Below are positions 21,271-29,333 of a stretch of 30,533 nucleotides of DNA, piece by piece (within the stretch, counting starts at the first letter, position 1; the number at the start of each line of letters is the position of its first letter). A program made the translations under genes and the position numbers. The stretch comes from a virus: the IMG/VR virus record IMGVR_UViG_3300030430_001676, positions 1 through 30,533 of that record; one strand, given 5' to 3'. Below the pieces are notes generated by a model, which was not told where the DNA came from, did no database searches, and was given only the letters and a program-made list of their open reading frames with translations.

Positions 21271-21655
21271 TTAAGGTGCTTCCTACTGTGTCAGTTTTAA
21301 TAGGTCCATATAACAGGAGAGGCTTTCCATAAATCGCTTGAGTCCACATGAATGAATGAGGAGCTAATCCCAATCCTTTTAAATCCTGCTTCTTGTAAGG
21401 CTGTAATGATAGTCCATCTATCTTTTGAGCTTTTGCAGACAATATCTGCTGCCTCTCCTTTAAGATGGCTTGAGTTTGGACTCGCTGAATATCCTCTTGC
21501 ACTAAGAGATTGATTGTATTCAGTTGTTCTGAATCCAGAAGAAATTTTGAAGGGTATACCAGCAATCCCCCTCGCACTATCGAGCATTGAAAGAAAGTTG
21601 CTGTCCATATTAGCAGCACCAGAGTTAGGCAAATCTGGAGAGTCAAATTCTTCAT
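21263..21655 (-). CDS. Possible spanin-like gene overlapping the endolysin in another frame
   Basis: A 130-codon open frame lies in the +1 frame of the endolysin gene and extends past its stop to overlap the holin start by 8 nt. The N-terminus has a hydrophobic helix ([19 protein letters not shown]) ending in a Cys, followed by a helical, polar part ([20 protein letters not shown] then [16 protein letters not shown]), the layout of an inner-membrane spanin. The lysis cassette otherwise lacks a spanin. An open shadow frame of this length can arise by chance in A/T-rich coding DNA, so reality is uncertain. Confidence 0.3.
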   Translation of the reverse strand: MKNLTLQICLTLVLLIWTATFFQCSIVRGGLLVYPSKFLLDSEQLNTINLLVQEDIQRVQTQAILKERQQILSAKAQKIDGLSLQPYKKQDLKGLGLAPHSFMWTQAIYGKPLLLYGPIKTDTVGSTLND

Positions 21656-21677
21656 ATCTAAAATATTTAAGACTCAT
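21297..21677 (-). CDS. Endolysin, peptidase M15 family
   Basis: Starting at Met (21677), the product has 126 residues: [20 protein letters not shown], then [32 protein letters not shown] and [19 protein letters not shown]. The [11 protein letters not shown] and IHVD motifs are the zinc-binding and catalytic sites of the M15A peptidase fold (His and Asp in S-H-...-D, then the second His). It cleaves peptidoglycan peptide cross-links. The upstream 18 codons (open frame from 21731) lack similarity and overlap the preceding gene, so Met at 21677, 11 nt before the previous stop, is chosen. Confidence 0.85.
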   Translation of the reverse strand: MSLKYFRYEEFDSPDLPNSGAANMDSNFLSMLDSARGIAGIPFKISSGFRTTEYNQSLSARGYSASPNSSHLKGEAADIVCKSSKDRWTIITALQEAGFKRIGISSSFIHVDSSDLWKASPVIWTY

Positions 21678-22074
21678 TACTGCATTTGTTTTTACATTTA
21701 CACTTACCTGACTTGCAGTCATCATAGGCAAGTGTATTTTTTAATAGTAGTCTATCTATTGTGTCATCTTGTAATTTAATAAGCATACCTTCAAGCATAT
21801 CCTTAGCACTTACAAGCATTTCTATTTTCATCTCTAAGTTACTAATTTTCTTTTTAGCAGCTTCAAGGTCATCAGGGTTTCTGCCTGTAATACTTGCAAT
21901 GACCATAGCAATAGAAGCAGCTATCATTCCAATTAGTGTATTTACTATTTGTGCATTTTCATTAGGAATTGAATACTTTGTAAGATAAAAAAGTATTATA
22001 ACAACTAAAAAGAATACCAGAAGTGACCCTGCAAAATGTCTTATGTCTTTGGCAGCACCATTTGTAATTTTCAT
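21667..22074 (-). CDS. Membrane/coiled-coil protein of the lysis cassette
   Basis: The 135-residue product has two transmembrane helices ([19 protein letters not shown], about 17-35; [20 protein letters not shown], about 43-62), then a coiled coil ([20 protein letters not shown]) and a C-terminal Cys/Lys tail ([16 protein letters not shown]) with five Cys. The position directly before the endolysin and directly after a tiny membrane protein suggests a holin, antiholin or spanin-type accessory. The Cys-rich tail could bind metal or cross-link. The ATG overlaps the 51-residue gene stop by 4 nt. Confidence 0.65.
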   Translation of the reverse strand: MKITNGAAKDIRHFAGSLLVFFLVVIILFYLTKYSIPNENAQIVNTLIGMIAASIAMVIASITGRNPDDLEAAKKKISNLEMKIEMLVSAKDMLEGMLIKLQDDTIDRLLLKNTLAYDDCKSGKCKCKNKCSNES

Positions 22075-22226
22075 TTCTTAAAAGATTTATATATGTTAAG
22101 TACTGTATAAACAAGCGTTGCTAATAATACTAAGAACTGTAACAAAGAGTTAATATCACTTATACTAAAAACCAAAGCAAAAAGACTTGCTGCATAGGTT
22201 GAGAAAATTTTCATTGAATCATCCAT
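22071..22226 (-). CDS. Small membrane protein (51 aa), holin-like
   Basis: The frame begins with ATG at 22226, one base after the fibre stop codon (TGA T ATG), and ends with TGA at 22073-22071, overlapping the next start as ATGA. The product [20 protein letters not shown] then [20 protein letters not shown] has two hydrophobic helices (about 8-22 and 28-46) and a basic C-terminus (NIYKSFKK). This is the hairpin layout of small class II holins or antiholins. It lies at the head of the lysis cassette, which already contains a 3-TM holin, so one of the pair may be an antiholin. Confidence 0.75.
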   Translation of the reverse strand: MDDSMKIFSTYAASLFALVFSISDINSLLQFLVLLATLVYTVLNIYKSFKK

Positions 22227-22227
22227 A

Positions 22228-24666
22228 TCATTTAAATGCTATATATAAGTAACTGTTTCCAGCACCATTAATGTTTGAATTATTCCCTAAAACAGTAAAA
22301 CCATCATCATCAAACCTAACATTAATATCACTTGCACTAAAATCAGGGTCATCTAAATTCCAAAATAAACAAGTATCTGTTTGAGGTGCATTAGCTGTAT
22401 CTCGCCTATTATCATACACCATCCAATGTCCTGTGCCTGAGCCACTAAATTTTTTAATGACTAAGAGGCTTGGCTTAAATCCAACAGTTGAAACTCCTAA
22501 ATTACTTGAACTATCGCCATTGTAGCTTGAGATTTTGCTTAGTCCTGTTACAGATGCGAAACAATATGCTATCATTGTGTTAGCACCATTTACCTCATTA
22601 TTTCCGCTTGCTCCACCTTTAAAGGTTGTAGTAGTTATAGTTCCAAATCTATCTGATATAGCATTGCTTAAAGCATTGGAGTTTAACTGTAAAGTTTCAC
22701 TTGAAGATGTAAACACACTTGACCAAACCGCCCAACTTGGATTATTGGTAGCTGTTCTATTTTTTACAATTATTAAATCAGGTCTTGTTTCTGTAGTCCC
22801 TATCTTCAACCCATGACCTATGGTATTACTCATGTTAGCATCCCCTGTGTAAGATACAATACTAAAACCAAGTGTGCTGTTCAAACTTACCTGAGAGGAT
22901 ATATCTCCAACACTATTGCCACTTGTTGCACCCCCAGCCTTAAAAACCCACGATACATAATCTTCACCATTTGTATTAGTTCTTCCACCACTACCTTGTA
23001 CAAAAAACCCATTTTTTTCTAATGAAGATGGCATATTTGTACTTGAAGCCTCTGCATCAGTTCTATCACTTGCTATATAATTACTACCACTTGTAGCTAT
23101 ACCTCTTACACTATCCACAATAGCGTAAGAAACATCACTACCTGTTCTTCTTTTAGTCCAAAGTAATCCACCACTTGTCTCTAAGTCCATACCTACATTT
23201 GAAATGTATTGAGTAGAACCAGTACCTTCATACAATACACACTTAAAATTAGATGTGTCTGTTTCAGGTTTTTCGTTAAAAAGTTGAGTAACTTGAGTTG
23301 AGGTAAGCTCAGAATTGAAGTATCTGTGTGTGTCTAATAAACCTTTGAAATTAGCTTGATTAGACCTATTATGACCAAATGCACCTAAAGCTAAAGCAAT
23401 ACCATTTTTGTTTCTTGTTTCTGATGATGAAACAGACTGAGCTAATGAGCCATCAATATATAATTTTGCACCTGTGCCATCTGTCCAAGTTGCAACAATA
23501 TGATGCCATTTGTTTTGTGTTATAGTTCCTGAGGCTTCAACGTGCTGTGAAGTAGTGCCACCAACACCACCAAAAAACACCCTCCAATTAACAGTAGTTG
23601 TATTAGTCCACATATAATATCCTAAATGCAAGGGGGTATTTCCATCCCAATATCTACCTAAAACTACGTTAAATCCACCAGCACTCAAACCTGACTGGTT
23701 CATCCAAATAGAATGAGTTAAAGCAGTATCGCCTGTTGTATAGTTTGTGTTTATCTCTGACCCATTATTTAAACCATTAAATAAAGCTGCTTGTCCATAT
23801 TTACCAAATCTGTACTGCATTTGTTGCTCTGTAGATGTAGCAGTACCTATTTCATCAACTGCACTATTGTCAAGTTTGTGGTACATAGTGTTGGCTACAG
23901 GGTAGATATTACTAGTAGTTGTAGCGGTATGTACACACGCTGTTTCTCCGTTTCCACTATTATATAAAGTAGAAATTTCTGATGTACTTAAGGCTTTAGA
24001 GAATATTCTCACTTGGTCTATATCTCCATTCCAATATCTAAAAGGTCCTCCTGGTTTTTGATAACCTAATTCAGCACCTCCGTTAAATATATTAACTGTT
24101 CCAGGTGTAAGTGAAGTGTGTTGTAAATGAGGGGTACTATTTCCATCTAAATACAAACTTAAAGTTCCAGCACTATAATCAAAAACTACTGCCACAAAAT
24201 GCCAATTTCCATCTCCAACAGCTGTGCCACCTGTTAATCCACTTGCACTACTTTTTAAATAATATTGAGTAAAAAAGAAAGTGTTTCCTGCATCTTTAAA
24301 TAATGCCCAACCCCCATTGTTAGCAGTTGTGCTACCATTCCAAGCGTTTACTATTGTCATTTGATTTCCTGAAGTATCGCTTGTTCTAAACCAGCAAGTA
24401 AAACTTGAATCAGCATTACTATTAGCAGGAAGTATATCAGGTAAATCTATTTTACTACTACTACCATTAAATCTTGCAGAATTTACAGTCCTTCCCGAAA
24501 CACCAAAGTCAACGTTTGTAGGGGTAGCATCAACTGTCCCATCTTGACTACTTGCATCAAAATCCATTGAGTATAATGCCTTGCCTGTTGAGCCACCAAA
24601 TATGTCAGTAGTTTCAGTAAGACAAACTGCTGCTCCTTCTGTAAATAATCTTTTACCTAAACTCAT
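22228..24666 (-). CDS. Large tail fibre with two LamG-like domains
   Basis: The 812-residue product has an N-terminal attachment region (about 1-30) and a first LamG/concanavalin-like beta-sandwich (about 30-240: ...NWHFVAVVFDYSAGTLSLYL, DGDIDQVRIF-like). A second follows (about 260-465: KWHHIVATWTDGTGAKLYID, then LLDTHRYFNSELTSTQVTQL). The C-terminal 340 residues (about 475-812) match a DUF7483-like module recalled from marine phage fibres (DYVSWVFKAGG, PSLLVIKKFSG, NSYLYIAFK end). LamG domains bind carbohydrate, so this is the likely host-glycan receptor-binding protein. The next gene back on the map is probably its assembly helper. It lies at the end of the structural block, before lysis. 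Confidence 0.85.
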   Translation of the reverse strand: MSLGKRLFTEGAAVCLTETTDIFGGSTGKALYSMDFDASSQDGTVDATPTNVDFGVSGRTVNSARFNGSSSKIDLPDILPANSNADSSFTCWFRTSDTSGNQMTIVNAWNGSTTANNGGWALFKDAGNTFFFTQYYLKSSASGLTGGTAVGDGNWHFVAVVFDYSAGTLSLYLDGNSTPHLQHTSLTPGTVNIFNGGAELGYQKPGGPFRYWNGDIDQVRIFSKALSTSEISTLYNSGNGETACVHTATTTSNIYPVANTMYHKLDNSAVDEIGTATSTEQQMQYRFGKYGQAALFNGLNNGSEINTNYTTGDTALTHSIWMNQSGLSAGGFNVVLGRYWDGNTPLHLGYYMWTNTTTVNWRVFFGGVGGTTSQHVEASGTITQNKWHHIVATWTDGTGAKLYIDGSLAQSVSSSETRNKNGIALALGAFGHNRSNQANFKGLLDTHRYFNSELTSTQVTQLFNEKPETDTSNFKCVLYEGTGSTQYISNVGMDLETSGGLLWTKRRTGSDVSYAIVDSVRGIATSGSNYIASDRTDAEASSTNMPSSLEKNGFFVQGSGGRTNTNGEDYVSWVFKAGGATSGNSVGDISSQVSLNSTLGFSIVSYTGDANMSNTIGHGLKIGTTETRPDLIIVKNRTATNNPSWAVWSSVFTSSSETLQLNSNALSNAISDRFGTITTTTFKGGASGNNEVNGANTMIAYCFASVTGLSKISSYNGDSSSNLGVSTVGFKPSLLVIKKFSGSGTGHWMVYDNRRDTANAPQTDTCLFWNLDDPDFSASDINVRFDDDGFTVLGNNSNINGAGNSYLYIAFK

Positions 24667-25223
24667 TAATCAAGTTTTATAGGAAAAAAAGTAGTATTAT
24701 AATCTAAAAGACTTTCATATTTCTTTTTAGAGTTTACCTCTTTTTTCTTTTTATAATACTCTGCTAATATTTTTGCTCTTTCTTCTTTTACATCATCATC
24801 AATAGCAATATCTCTTTCTGCTTTTCTAACTACTTGCCAATCTGTTGGTGATAATAATTTATTAGCTTTTGATTTTAACTCTTTAATTAATTCTGTTTTC
24901 TTTTCTGGTACATCATAAGTATTTTTAAACTCTCCTGTTCCTACTAACTTACCATCTTTTTCTTCTAATACTTCATAAGTTGCAGAGAAATCAATATCTG
25001 TTACTTTGCGAGTAAATACCTTATTTTTTTTATCCCATTCAATACCTCCTATATTTTGAGTTCTTGGATTATATGCAGGCTCAACTACATCATAAAAACC
25101 TTCTGACTCTAAAGTTTTTTTATCTACATTTCTAAAGTTTATATAATGTCCTTTCTTACCATTCCATGTAGAAGGTAATATAGGATAAGTAGTAATTCCG
25201 TTTTTTGTTTCTCTTGCTTTCAT
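24666..25223 (-). CDS. Tail fibre assembly-like protein
   Basis: The 185-residue product has no membrane segment. It begins MKARETKNGITTYPILPSTW, has a central strand-rich part (KVFTRKVTDIDFSATYEVLE) and a basic C-terminal helical region with KANKLLSPTDWQVVRKAERD, and a Lys-rich end. The LLSPTDWQV.R..E.DI segment resembles the C-terminal motif of tail fibre assembly chaperones. Its position directly upstream of the large fibre fits a helper that folds or attaches the fibre. The ATG is 2 nt after the preceding stop and the TAA overlaps the fibre ATG. Confidence 0.65.
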   Translation of the reverse strand: MKARETKNGITTYPILPSTWNGKKGHYINFRNVDKKTLESEGFYDVVEPAYNPRTQNIGGIEWDKKNKVFTRKVTDIDFSATYEVLEEKDGKLVGTGEFKNTYDVPEKKTELIKELKSKANKLLSPTDWQVVRKAERDIAIDDDVKEERAKILAEYYKKKKEVNSKKKYESLLDYNTTFFPIKLD

Positions 25224-25225
25224 AA

Positions 25226-25816
25226 TTATGGTGTTGTATCTGCTGCAAAGGTGTTTACAGTATAATTTACTATTGATGAGCCACTATCTTCTTTTACACA
25301 AACTAATACAATATGATTTGTCGCACTTGTATCTAAATCTGTACTTCCAACTTTGTTAAAAGTAGTAGTTCCTAAACCTGTACCTCCTGCAAATGTTATT
25401 GCTGCACTTGATAAAGTTCCTGACAATACTAAATCAACAACTTGGTTTTGTTTCATATTGTTAAAAGTTATTGTAGAAGTGCCTATATTACCTGTACATA
25501 AAAATGTACTACCAGCAGAGCAATCAACACTAAAATTTCCTGTGTCTGTTTTATCTACTTTGTTAGCATATCTATTAGCAAGTTCATCATGGTCAACAGC
25601 ATTATCTGCTAACATAGCATTTTCAACTGCACCATTTGCAATAGTTAAAGCTCCTGCTGAAACAGTAGCATCTCCAGTTATTGCAAGTGTGCTACCATTA
25701 CCAAACAAGTTATAAATCTCATCTGTATTAGAATTTATGCTTGTAAAAGCTGTTCTTAAAGGGTCTCCATCCCCTTCATTAGGTCCACTACCTGTATTTA
25801 CATTTGTCTTTGCCAT
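25226..25816 (-). CDS. Phage fibre/attachment protein
   Basis: The 196-residue product opens with GSGPNEGDGDPLRTAFTSIN then SNTDEIYNLFG, a segment common at the N-terminus of phage tail-fibre proteins. A repetitive Ala/Asn/Gly part follows (ALTIANGAVENAMLADNAVD), with the phrase AVDHDELANRYANKVDKTDTG typical of trimeric fibre shafts. The C-terminal third is beta-rich (STITFNNMKQNQVVDLVLSG; AITFAGGTGLGTTTFN). It is probably a short fibre or connector that docks the large LamG fibre. It lies immediately upstream of the assembly helper. Confidence 0.75.
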   Translation of the reverse strand: MAKTNVNTGSGPNEGDGDPLRTAFTSINSNTDEIYNLFGNGSTLAITGDATVSAGALTIANGAVENAMLADNAVDHDELANRYANKVDKTDTGNFSVDCSAGSTFLCTGNIGTSTITFNNMKQNQVVDLVLSGTLSSAAITFAGGTGLGTTTFNKVGSTDLDTSATNHIVLVCVKEDSGSSIVNYTVNTFAADTTP

Positions 25817-25818
25817 AA

Positions 25819-26016
25819 TTAAATAAATTGTACATCTGCTTTTAAATCAATATTATCTGCTCTAAACAATGTTGAATCTGCACTTATTGTAAATGTAGTC
25901 CAACAGGTTGGAGTTGAGTCATCATTTATTGCATTTGTGGTATAAACCTCATCTCCCCAAGAGCTGTTGGTTACCATCTCGCAATAGACCTTACCCCAAT
26001 TTATTGTATTTGCCAT
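25819..26016 (-). CDS. Small protein (65 aa) before the fibre genes
   Basis: The product MANTINWGKVYCEMVTNSSW then GDEVYTTNAINDDSTPTCWT ends with SADSTLFRADNIDLKADVQFI. It is a small acidic, Thr/Asn-rich protein with Cys at 12 and 38, possibly a disulphide pair. The TTAATAT-rich leader immediately precedes the ATG. It lies two nt before the fibre gene. It may be a small virion or fibre-base protein. No family is recognised. Confidence 0.6.
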   Translation of the reverse strand: MANTINWGKVYCEMVTNSSWGDEVYTTNAINDDSTPTCWTTFTISADSTLFRADNIDLKADVQFI

Positions 26017-26019
26017 ATA

Positions 26020-26124
26020 TTAATAATACTTTTTTTCTTTTTTTGTTATATATCCTTTTTTCAAAAACTCTTTTAGCTTTTGTATATTCTTATCTTTATT
26101 TTTATAACTCTTTACAGTACCCAT
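26020..26124 (-). CDS. Very small basic protein (34 aa), tentative
   Basis: A frame with ATG at 26124 and TAA at 26022-26020 fills the only gap between the adaptor and the 65-residue gene. The product MGTVKSYKNKDKNIQKLKEF then LKKGYITKKEKKYY has 13 Lys and no acidic cluster. It overlaps the adaptor end by 13 nt. It may be real because the gap is otherwise empty, but Lys-rich A/T-rich open frames arise easily by chance. Confidence 0.4.
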   Translation of the reverse strand: MGTVKSYKNKDKNIQKLKEFLKKGYITKKEKKYY

Positions 26125-26618
26125 CCAGAAAATCCATAACTGTTTTTGTCAGGAAAGACATCATCATTACTATTGGTAAAATACTCAGGGTATTTACTTG
26201 GAGCTTCAAAACTCATAAAGTCTACAAATCTATCTGTATAATACTGAGCTATGCTTCTTTCTTTCTCTATTAGAAAGTCTACTTCATTCTTATCAGCGTT
26301 TATTGCATTTTCAGAATTGTGTTTAAATATACCTTTGTTAGATATTGTATAAGCTGCATAAGGAAGGAACTCTACAAGTGCCCAATGGCAGAGCATGGGT
26401 TTTATATAGGTGTTTACTAATGTCAAATAATCACCTGCAAGAGAAGAACCCTCAATGTCTGATTTTATTTTATCATATAGTTTTGAACCAAGATAGTTTT
26501 GGATATGAGTCTCTTGTGCTATCAAGATATATTGTATAAACTTATCTGTGTCAATATTACCATTCAAGGAAGTAAACTTGACTATATCTTTTCTTGAAAT
26601 CATTAATCCTGTTGCCAT
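26112..26618 (-). CDS. Head-tail adaptor (DUF6712-like)
   Basis: The 168-residue product is helical: ISRKDIVKFTSLNGNIDTDK then FIQYILIAQETHIQNYLGSK, LYDKIKSDIEGSSLAGDYLT, YIKPMLCHWALVEFLPYAAY, ISNKGIFKHNSENAINAD. The IDTDKF..YI..AQE..I..YLG..LY....YI.P.L..WAL.EFLP..AY.ISNKGI pattern is typical of the DUF6712 family of head-tail adaptors in Bacteroidetes phages. It would bind under the portal and pass DNA to the tail. It directly follows the portal gene with a 2-nt gap. Confidence 0.8.
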   Translation of the reverse strand: MATGLMISRKDIVKFTSLNGNIDTDKFIQYILIAQETHIQNYLGSKLYDKIKSDIEGSSLAGDYLTLVNTYIKPMLCHWALVEFLPYAAYTISNKGIFKHNSENAINADKNEVDFLIEKERSIAQYYTDRFVDFMSFEAPSKYPEYFTNSNDDVFPDKNSYGFSGWVL

Positions 26619-26620
26619 AT

Positions 26621-28366
26621 CTATACTCCTTTACTTCTTGGTGTTTTAAAATTCTTTGGTTGTAAAAAACCTCTGTTTACTTGGTCTCTTGTTCTTTTAG
26701 CTACTTTTGAATCATTTTTTACAGGTTTTAAACCTTCTGCTTTAGCTTCATTTACTGAAACCTCTGCCCTTGGATTTTTTGCATCAGGATTAACTCCTTT
26801 AGCCATGTAAGTTTTTCTCATCCAAAAGTGTCTGCATGACCCACCGCCTTTGTAAAACCAAATAGAATAAGTATTAGCTCCATTTGGACCCCATCCTGCA
26901 TTGACTACTTTATTTTCCATTGAGATAATATCTTCTTTTCTGTAGATTTTACCTGCTGATGCCATTTTTACACAAAATTCTCTGCTTTCACTATCACTCC
27001 TAAGAGGTGCATATTGATACCTAACTTTGAATCTCAAGTCTCCTATCTCTTTATCTTGTTCACTTTTAGCATTTGGTCTTGCACTACCTGTAGAAGCAAG
27101 TCCTATCATTTTATCAAGTGTTTCTTCTTGGTCATAATCTACCTCTCTTTCATCTACCAGCTCCCAATTTTCTAAATCTTCATCTTCTCCTAAGTCTATA
27201 AGTGCATCTGCTACATCTGTAGGAACTGCTGCAAGTTTAACTCCTGTTTCTTCTTCCTTAGCTTCTTTAGTTACTGCATTTTCTGTATCAATAAATTCAA
27301 GAGGCTGTAACGTAACAAAATATAATTTAAGACTAATATCATTAACTGCAAGAATAGCATCCATACAGTCCACTATAAGGTCCTGATATGGTCTAATAGT
27401 AGTGTTTTGAAACAGCAAAGAAGCTGTTCTAATCTCATCTGCATTATTTCCAAGACCATTGTTGTCATCTCTAATACCTAAAAGCAGAGGAGAGGTTACT
27501 CTATGACCTACCATTATTTTCCTTGCACACTCAGAAGATAAATACTCATAGTGAGCAGGAGCATCATTCAAAGGTACATCATCAATAGTAGTTTTACTCT
27601 CAGCATTATTGTTAAAAGCTACAATGACCTTTTCTCCCATTGACCCTGTGAGCTTTCTCATTACATCATTTTTAACCTGTAACTGTTTTTCTCTTTCAGG
27701 TACACCATTGTTAAAGTTTATAACCTTAGTACCAGAAAAACCAGATTGAACATCATTAATAAGATAATCAGATATTTCACTCTCAAGCTCTGCATAGGCT
27801 AAAGAACCAGCATAGTCAGGAGGACATATATAATCATAGCCTGAAACATATCTCTTAACTATTTTAATCTCTGGTTCTGTTTTATTTCCAAAACCAAAAG
27901 CTGCAATTCTTTCAGCCTTGTCTGACTTTTTCATGTTTGCCCAATCAGGAGAATAGTAGTAAGCTCTTATGTCTCCATCTATCATCTTCTCAGGTCTAAG
28001 GGTTTGTCTTGGAAAGTGTTCTGCTTTTACTACTTTGTTGTTTTGGTATATAACCTGGAATGATGCCTCTCCTAATAGTTTTAAATCTAAAGCTATTTTT
28101 CTAAGGCAGTCATTGTTAAATATAGATTTAAGTGCTGCATACTCATCCGTCTTTGTAGAGCTGTCTAAAGCATCTATACCTTTGCCATAAATAAGCTGAG
28201 ATATACCATTTATTGTAGCATTGTTTGTAGTAGAGTTTATAAAGTTGTCTATTAGGTATTGATAGTAGTTGTTATCTTCTCCATAGGCAACATAATCTTT
28301 TTTTTTGTCCTCTACTACCTCAGGTCTGTTATAGCTTGATAAATTTATTAAGTGTACGTTTTCCAT
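26621..28366 (-). CDS. Portal protein with C-terminal Cys/His accessory domain
   Basis: The 581-residue product has a portal body (about 1-380): LKLLGEASFQVIYQNNKVVK, YICPPDYAGSLAYAELESEI, and the portal-type HRVTSPLLLGIRDDNNGLGN near 292-311. Beyond an acidic linker (about 385-425) it carries an extra module (about 445-530): ESREFCVKMASAGKIYRKED, VNAGWGPNGANTYSIWFYKG and GGSCRHFWMRKTY, with conserved Cys, His and aromatic residues. This module recurs, from memory, on protease or portal proteins of other Bacteroidetes phages. It may be a late-cleaved structural domain. The body forms the dodecameric DNA channel that terminase binds. Confidence 0.85.
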   Translation of the reverse strand: MENVHLINLSSYNRPEVVEDKKKDYVAYGEDNNYYQYLIDNFINSTTNNATINGISQLIYGKGIDALDSSTKTDEYAALKSIFNNDCLRKIALDLKLLGEASFQVIYQNNKVVKAEHFPRQTLRPEKMIDGDIRAYYYSPDWANMKKSDKAERIAAFGFGNKTEPEIKIVKRYVSGYDYICPPDYAGSLAYAELESEISDYLINDVQSGFSGTKVINFNNGVPEREKQLQVKNDVMRKLTGSMGEKVIVAFNNNAESKTTIDDVPLNDAPAHYEYLSSECARKIMVGHRVTSPLLLGIRDDNNGLGNNADEIRTASLLFQNTTIRPYQDLIVDCMDAILAVNDISLKLYFVTLQPLEFIDTENAVTKEAKEEETGVKLAAVPTDVADALIDLGEDEDLENWELVDEREVDYDQEETLDKMIGLASTGSARPNAKSEQDKEIGDLRFKVRYQYAPLRSDSESREFCVKMASAGKIYRKEDIISMENKVVNAGWGPNGANTYSIWFYKGGGSCRHFWMRKTYMAKGVNPDAKNPRAEVSVNEAKAEGLKPVKNDSKVAKRTRDQVNRGFLQPKNFKTPRSKGV

Positions 28367-28702
28367 CTATATGAATATGAAATCATTATTGCTTTCTGTC
28401 TGTTGATACTCCCCATTGTTTATGGAGTAATTAGTTTGGTTTGTGCAGAAAATTCTGTCTTTGAATACTACATCACTACCTGACTTAATTGTTAAGACAT
28501 AAAAGTTATCTTGTTTTGTAGTAAAGGTAGCATTATATCTATTAAAGTACAGAACTTCTGAAATGCTTGTAGTAGTAGCATTGTGAATGTTTGTACCTGT
28601 TTGCTCATCATCTATCGTAACTACATAGCTACCTCCACTAACAAAACTTCTTGGAATAAAATCTATGTTCTGAGCTGAACCACTCTCTTGTAAAATAATC
28701 AT
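28367..28702 (-). CDS. Unknown structural-type protein before the portal
   Basis: Starting at the internal Met (28702), the product has 111 residues: MIILQESGSAQNIDFIPRSF, then VSGGSYVVTIDDEQTG, AFTTKQDNFYVLTIKSGSDV-like strands and an acidic Asn-rich end (QTESNNDFIFI). The 17 codons upstream (open from 28753) fall in the gap between the terminator and the start motif and are unlikely to be translated. It looks like a small beta-rich structural protein, perhaps a minor head or tail component. It lies immediately after the shared start motif and one nt before the portal. Confidence 0.65.
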   Translation of the reverse strand: MIILQESGSAQNIDFIPRSFVSGGSYVVTIDDEQTGTNIHNATTTSISEVLYFNRYNATFTTKQDNFYVLTIKSGSDVVFKDRIFCTNQTNYSINNGEYQQTESNNDFIFI

Positions 28703-28715
28703 ATATATATAATAA
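28703..28715 (-). promoter_or_regulatory. Start-proximal TTATTATATA motif, copy before the portal operon
   Basis: On the minus strand TTATTATATA (28715-28706) is followed by TAT and ATG (28702). As at 12522, it follows a terminator (28736-28768) and starts a new late operon (portal, adaptor, fibres), supporting a promoter role. Confidence 0.55.
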
Positions 28716-28735
28716 AAGAGTTTTGATTTTGTTAT

Positions 28736-28768
28736 AAAAAAAAAGGGAGACAAATGCCTCCCCTCTTT
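28736..28768 (-). terminator. Rho-independent terminator after the tail tube gene
   Basis: The minus strand has GGGAG (28762-28758), an 8-nt loop, CTCCC (28749-28745), then nine T. Extra A-T and G-T pairs lengthen the stem outward. It lies 16 nt after the stop of the tail-tube-like gene. Confidence 0.85.
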
Positions 28769-28784
28769 ATTGGTCTAAGATTTA

Positions 28785-29333
28785 TTAGGTGTTAGTACCT
28801 TCTGTAATTGTTACAGTATTAGTCATTCCAGCAAATGGATTTGCAGAAGTTGCTCCTTCTAAGAAGTTAGCAGGTTTAAGCTCTTGTGCTGTAAGAGTAA
28901 GTGTATAACCACTTAAATCTCCCATAGCAGCTCCTGTAACTATTGTTCCACCAGAAACATCTGCTCCATGCTCAAGACCCATGATAAAAGCATTTCCATT
29001 ATAATCTTCTACAACTACATGGGGTCTGCCAAAAGTTAGAAGTTTTAACTCTTTATGGTCTTGAACAGTCAATTTAGTTAGAGTCAAATTAAGAGTTTGC
29101 TCAAAAAAAGTTGTTCCATTTTCTCTTGAACTTGTAATAGTTTGCTCAAAACTACTGTTGCCTTTTACTTCATAATTAAAACAAGTAACTACACCTAAAT
29201 CTTCAACTACATCTGTGTCTGTACTATCAAAGGCTGCTGTGATAGAACCAAAGTCAAAAAAGTATACTCCTTTGATTCCACCAACCACATCTTTACATGG
29301 TACTTTTCTTCCTATACTAAGCGTACAAGCCAT
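28785..29333 (-). CDS. Major tail tube protein (likely)
   Basis: The 182-residue product begins MACTLSIGRKVPCKDVVGGI. A beta-rich body (VTCFNYEVKGNSSFEQTITS, FFEQTLNLTLTKLTVQDHKE, RPHVVVEDYNGNAFIMGLEH) is followed by GGTIVTGAAMGDLSGYTLTL and ELKPANFLEG. The GAAMGDLSGYTLTL..QE..PA.FL ending matches, from recall, tail tube proteins of Bacteroidetes siphophages. Unusually it lies next to the capsid and decoration genes and far from the tape measure. A role as an abundant capsid-associated protein remains an alternative. A terminator follows 17 nt later. Confidence 0.65.
   Translation of the reverse strand: MACTLSIGRKVPCKDVVGGIKGVYFFDFGSITAAFDSTDTDVVEDLGVVTCFNYEVKGNSSFEQTITSSRENGTTFFEQTLNLTLTKLTVQDHKELKLLTFGRPHVVVEDYNGNAFIMGLEHGADVSGGTIVTGAAMGDLSGYTLTLTAQELKPANFLEGATSANPFAGMTNTVTITEGTNT

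Noticed and set aside
28703-28753. Longer start at 28753 for the 28367-28702 gene
   Set aside because: The extra 17 codons (Phe/Tyr/Lys-rich) overlap the terminator T-run and the start motif. Met at 28702 fits the motif spacing seen at three other genes.
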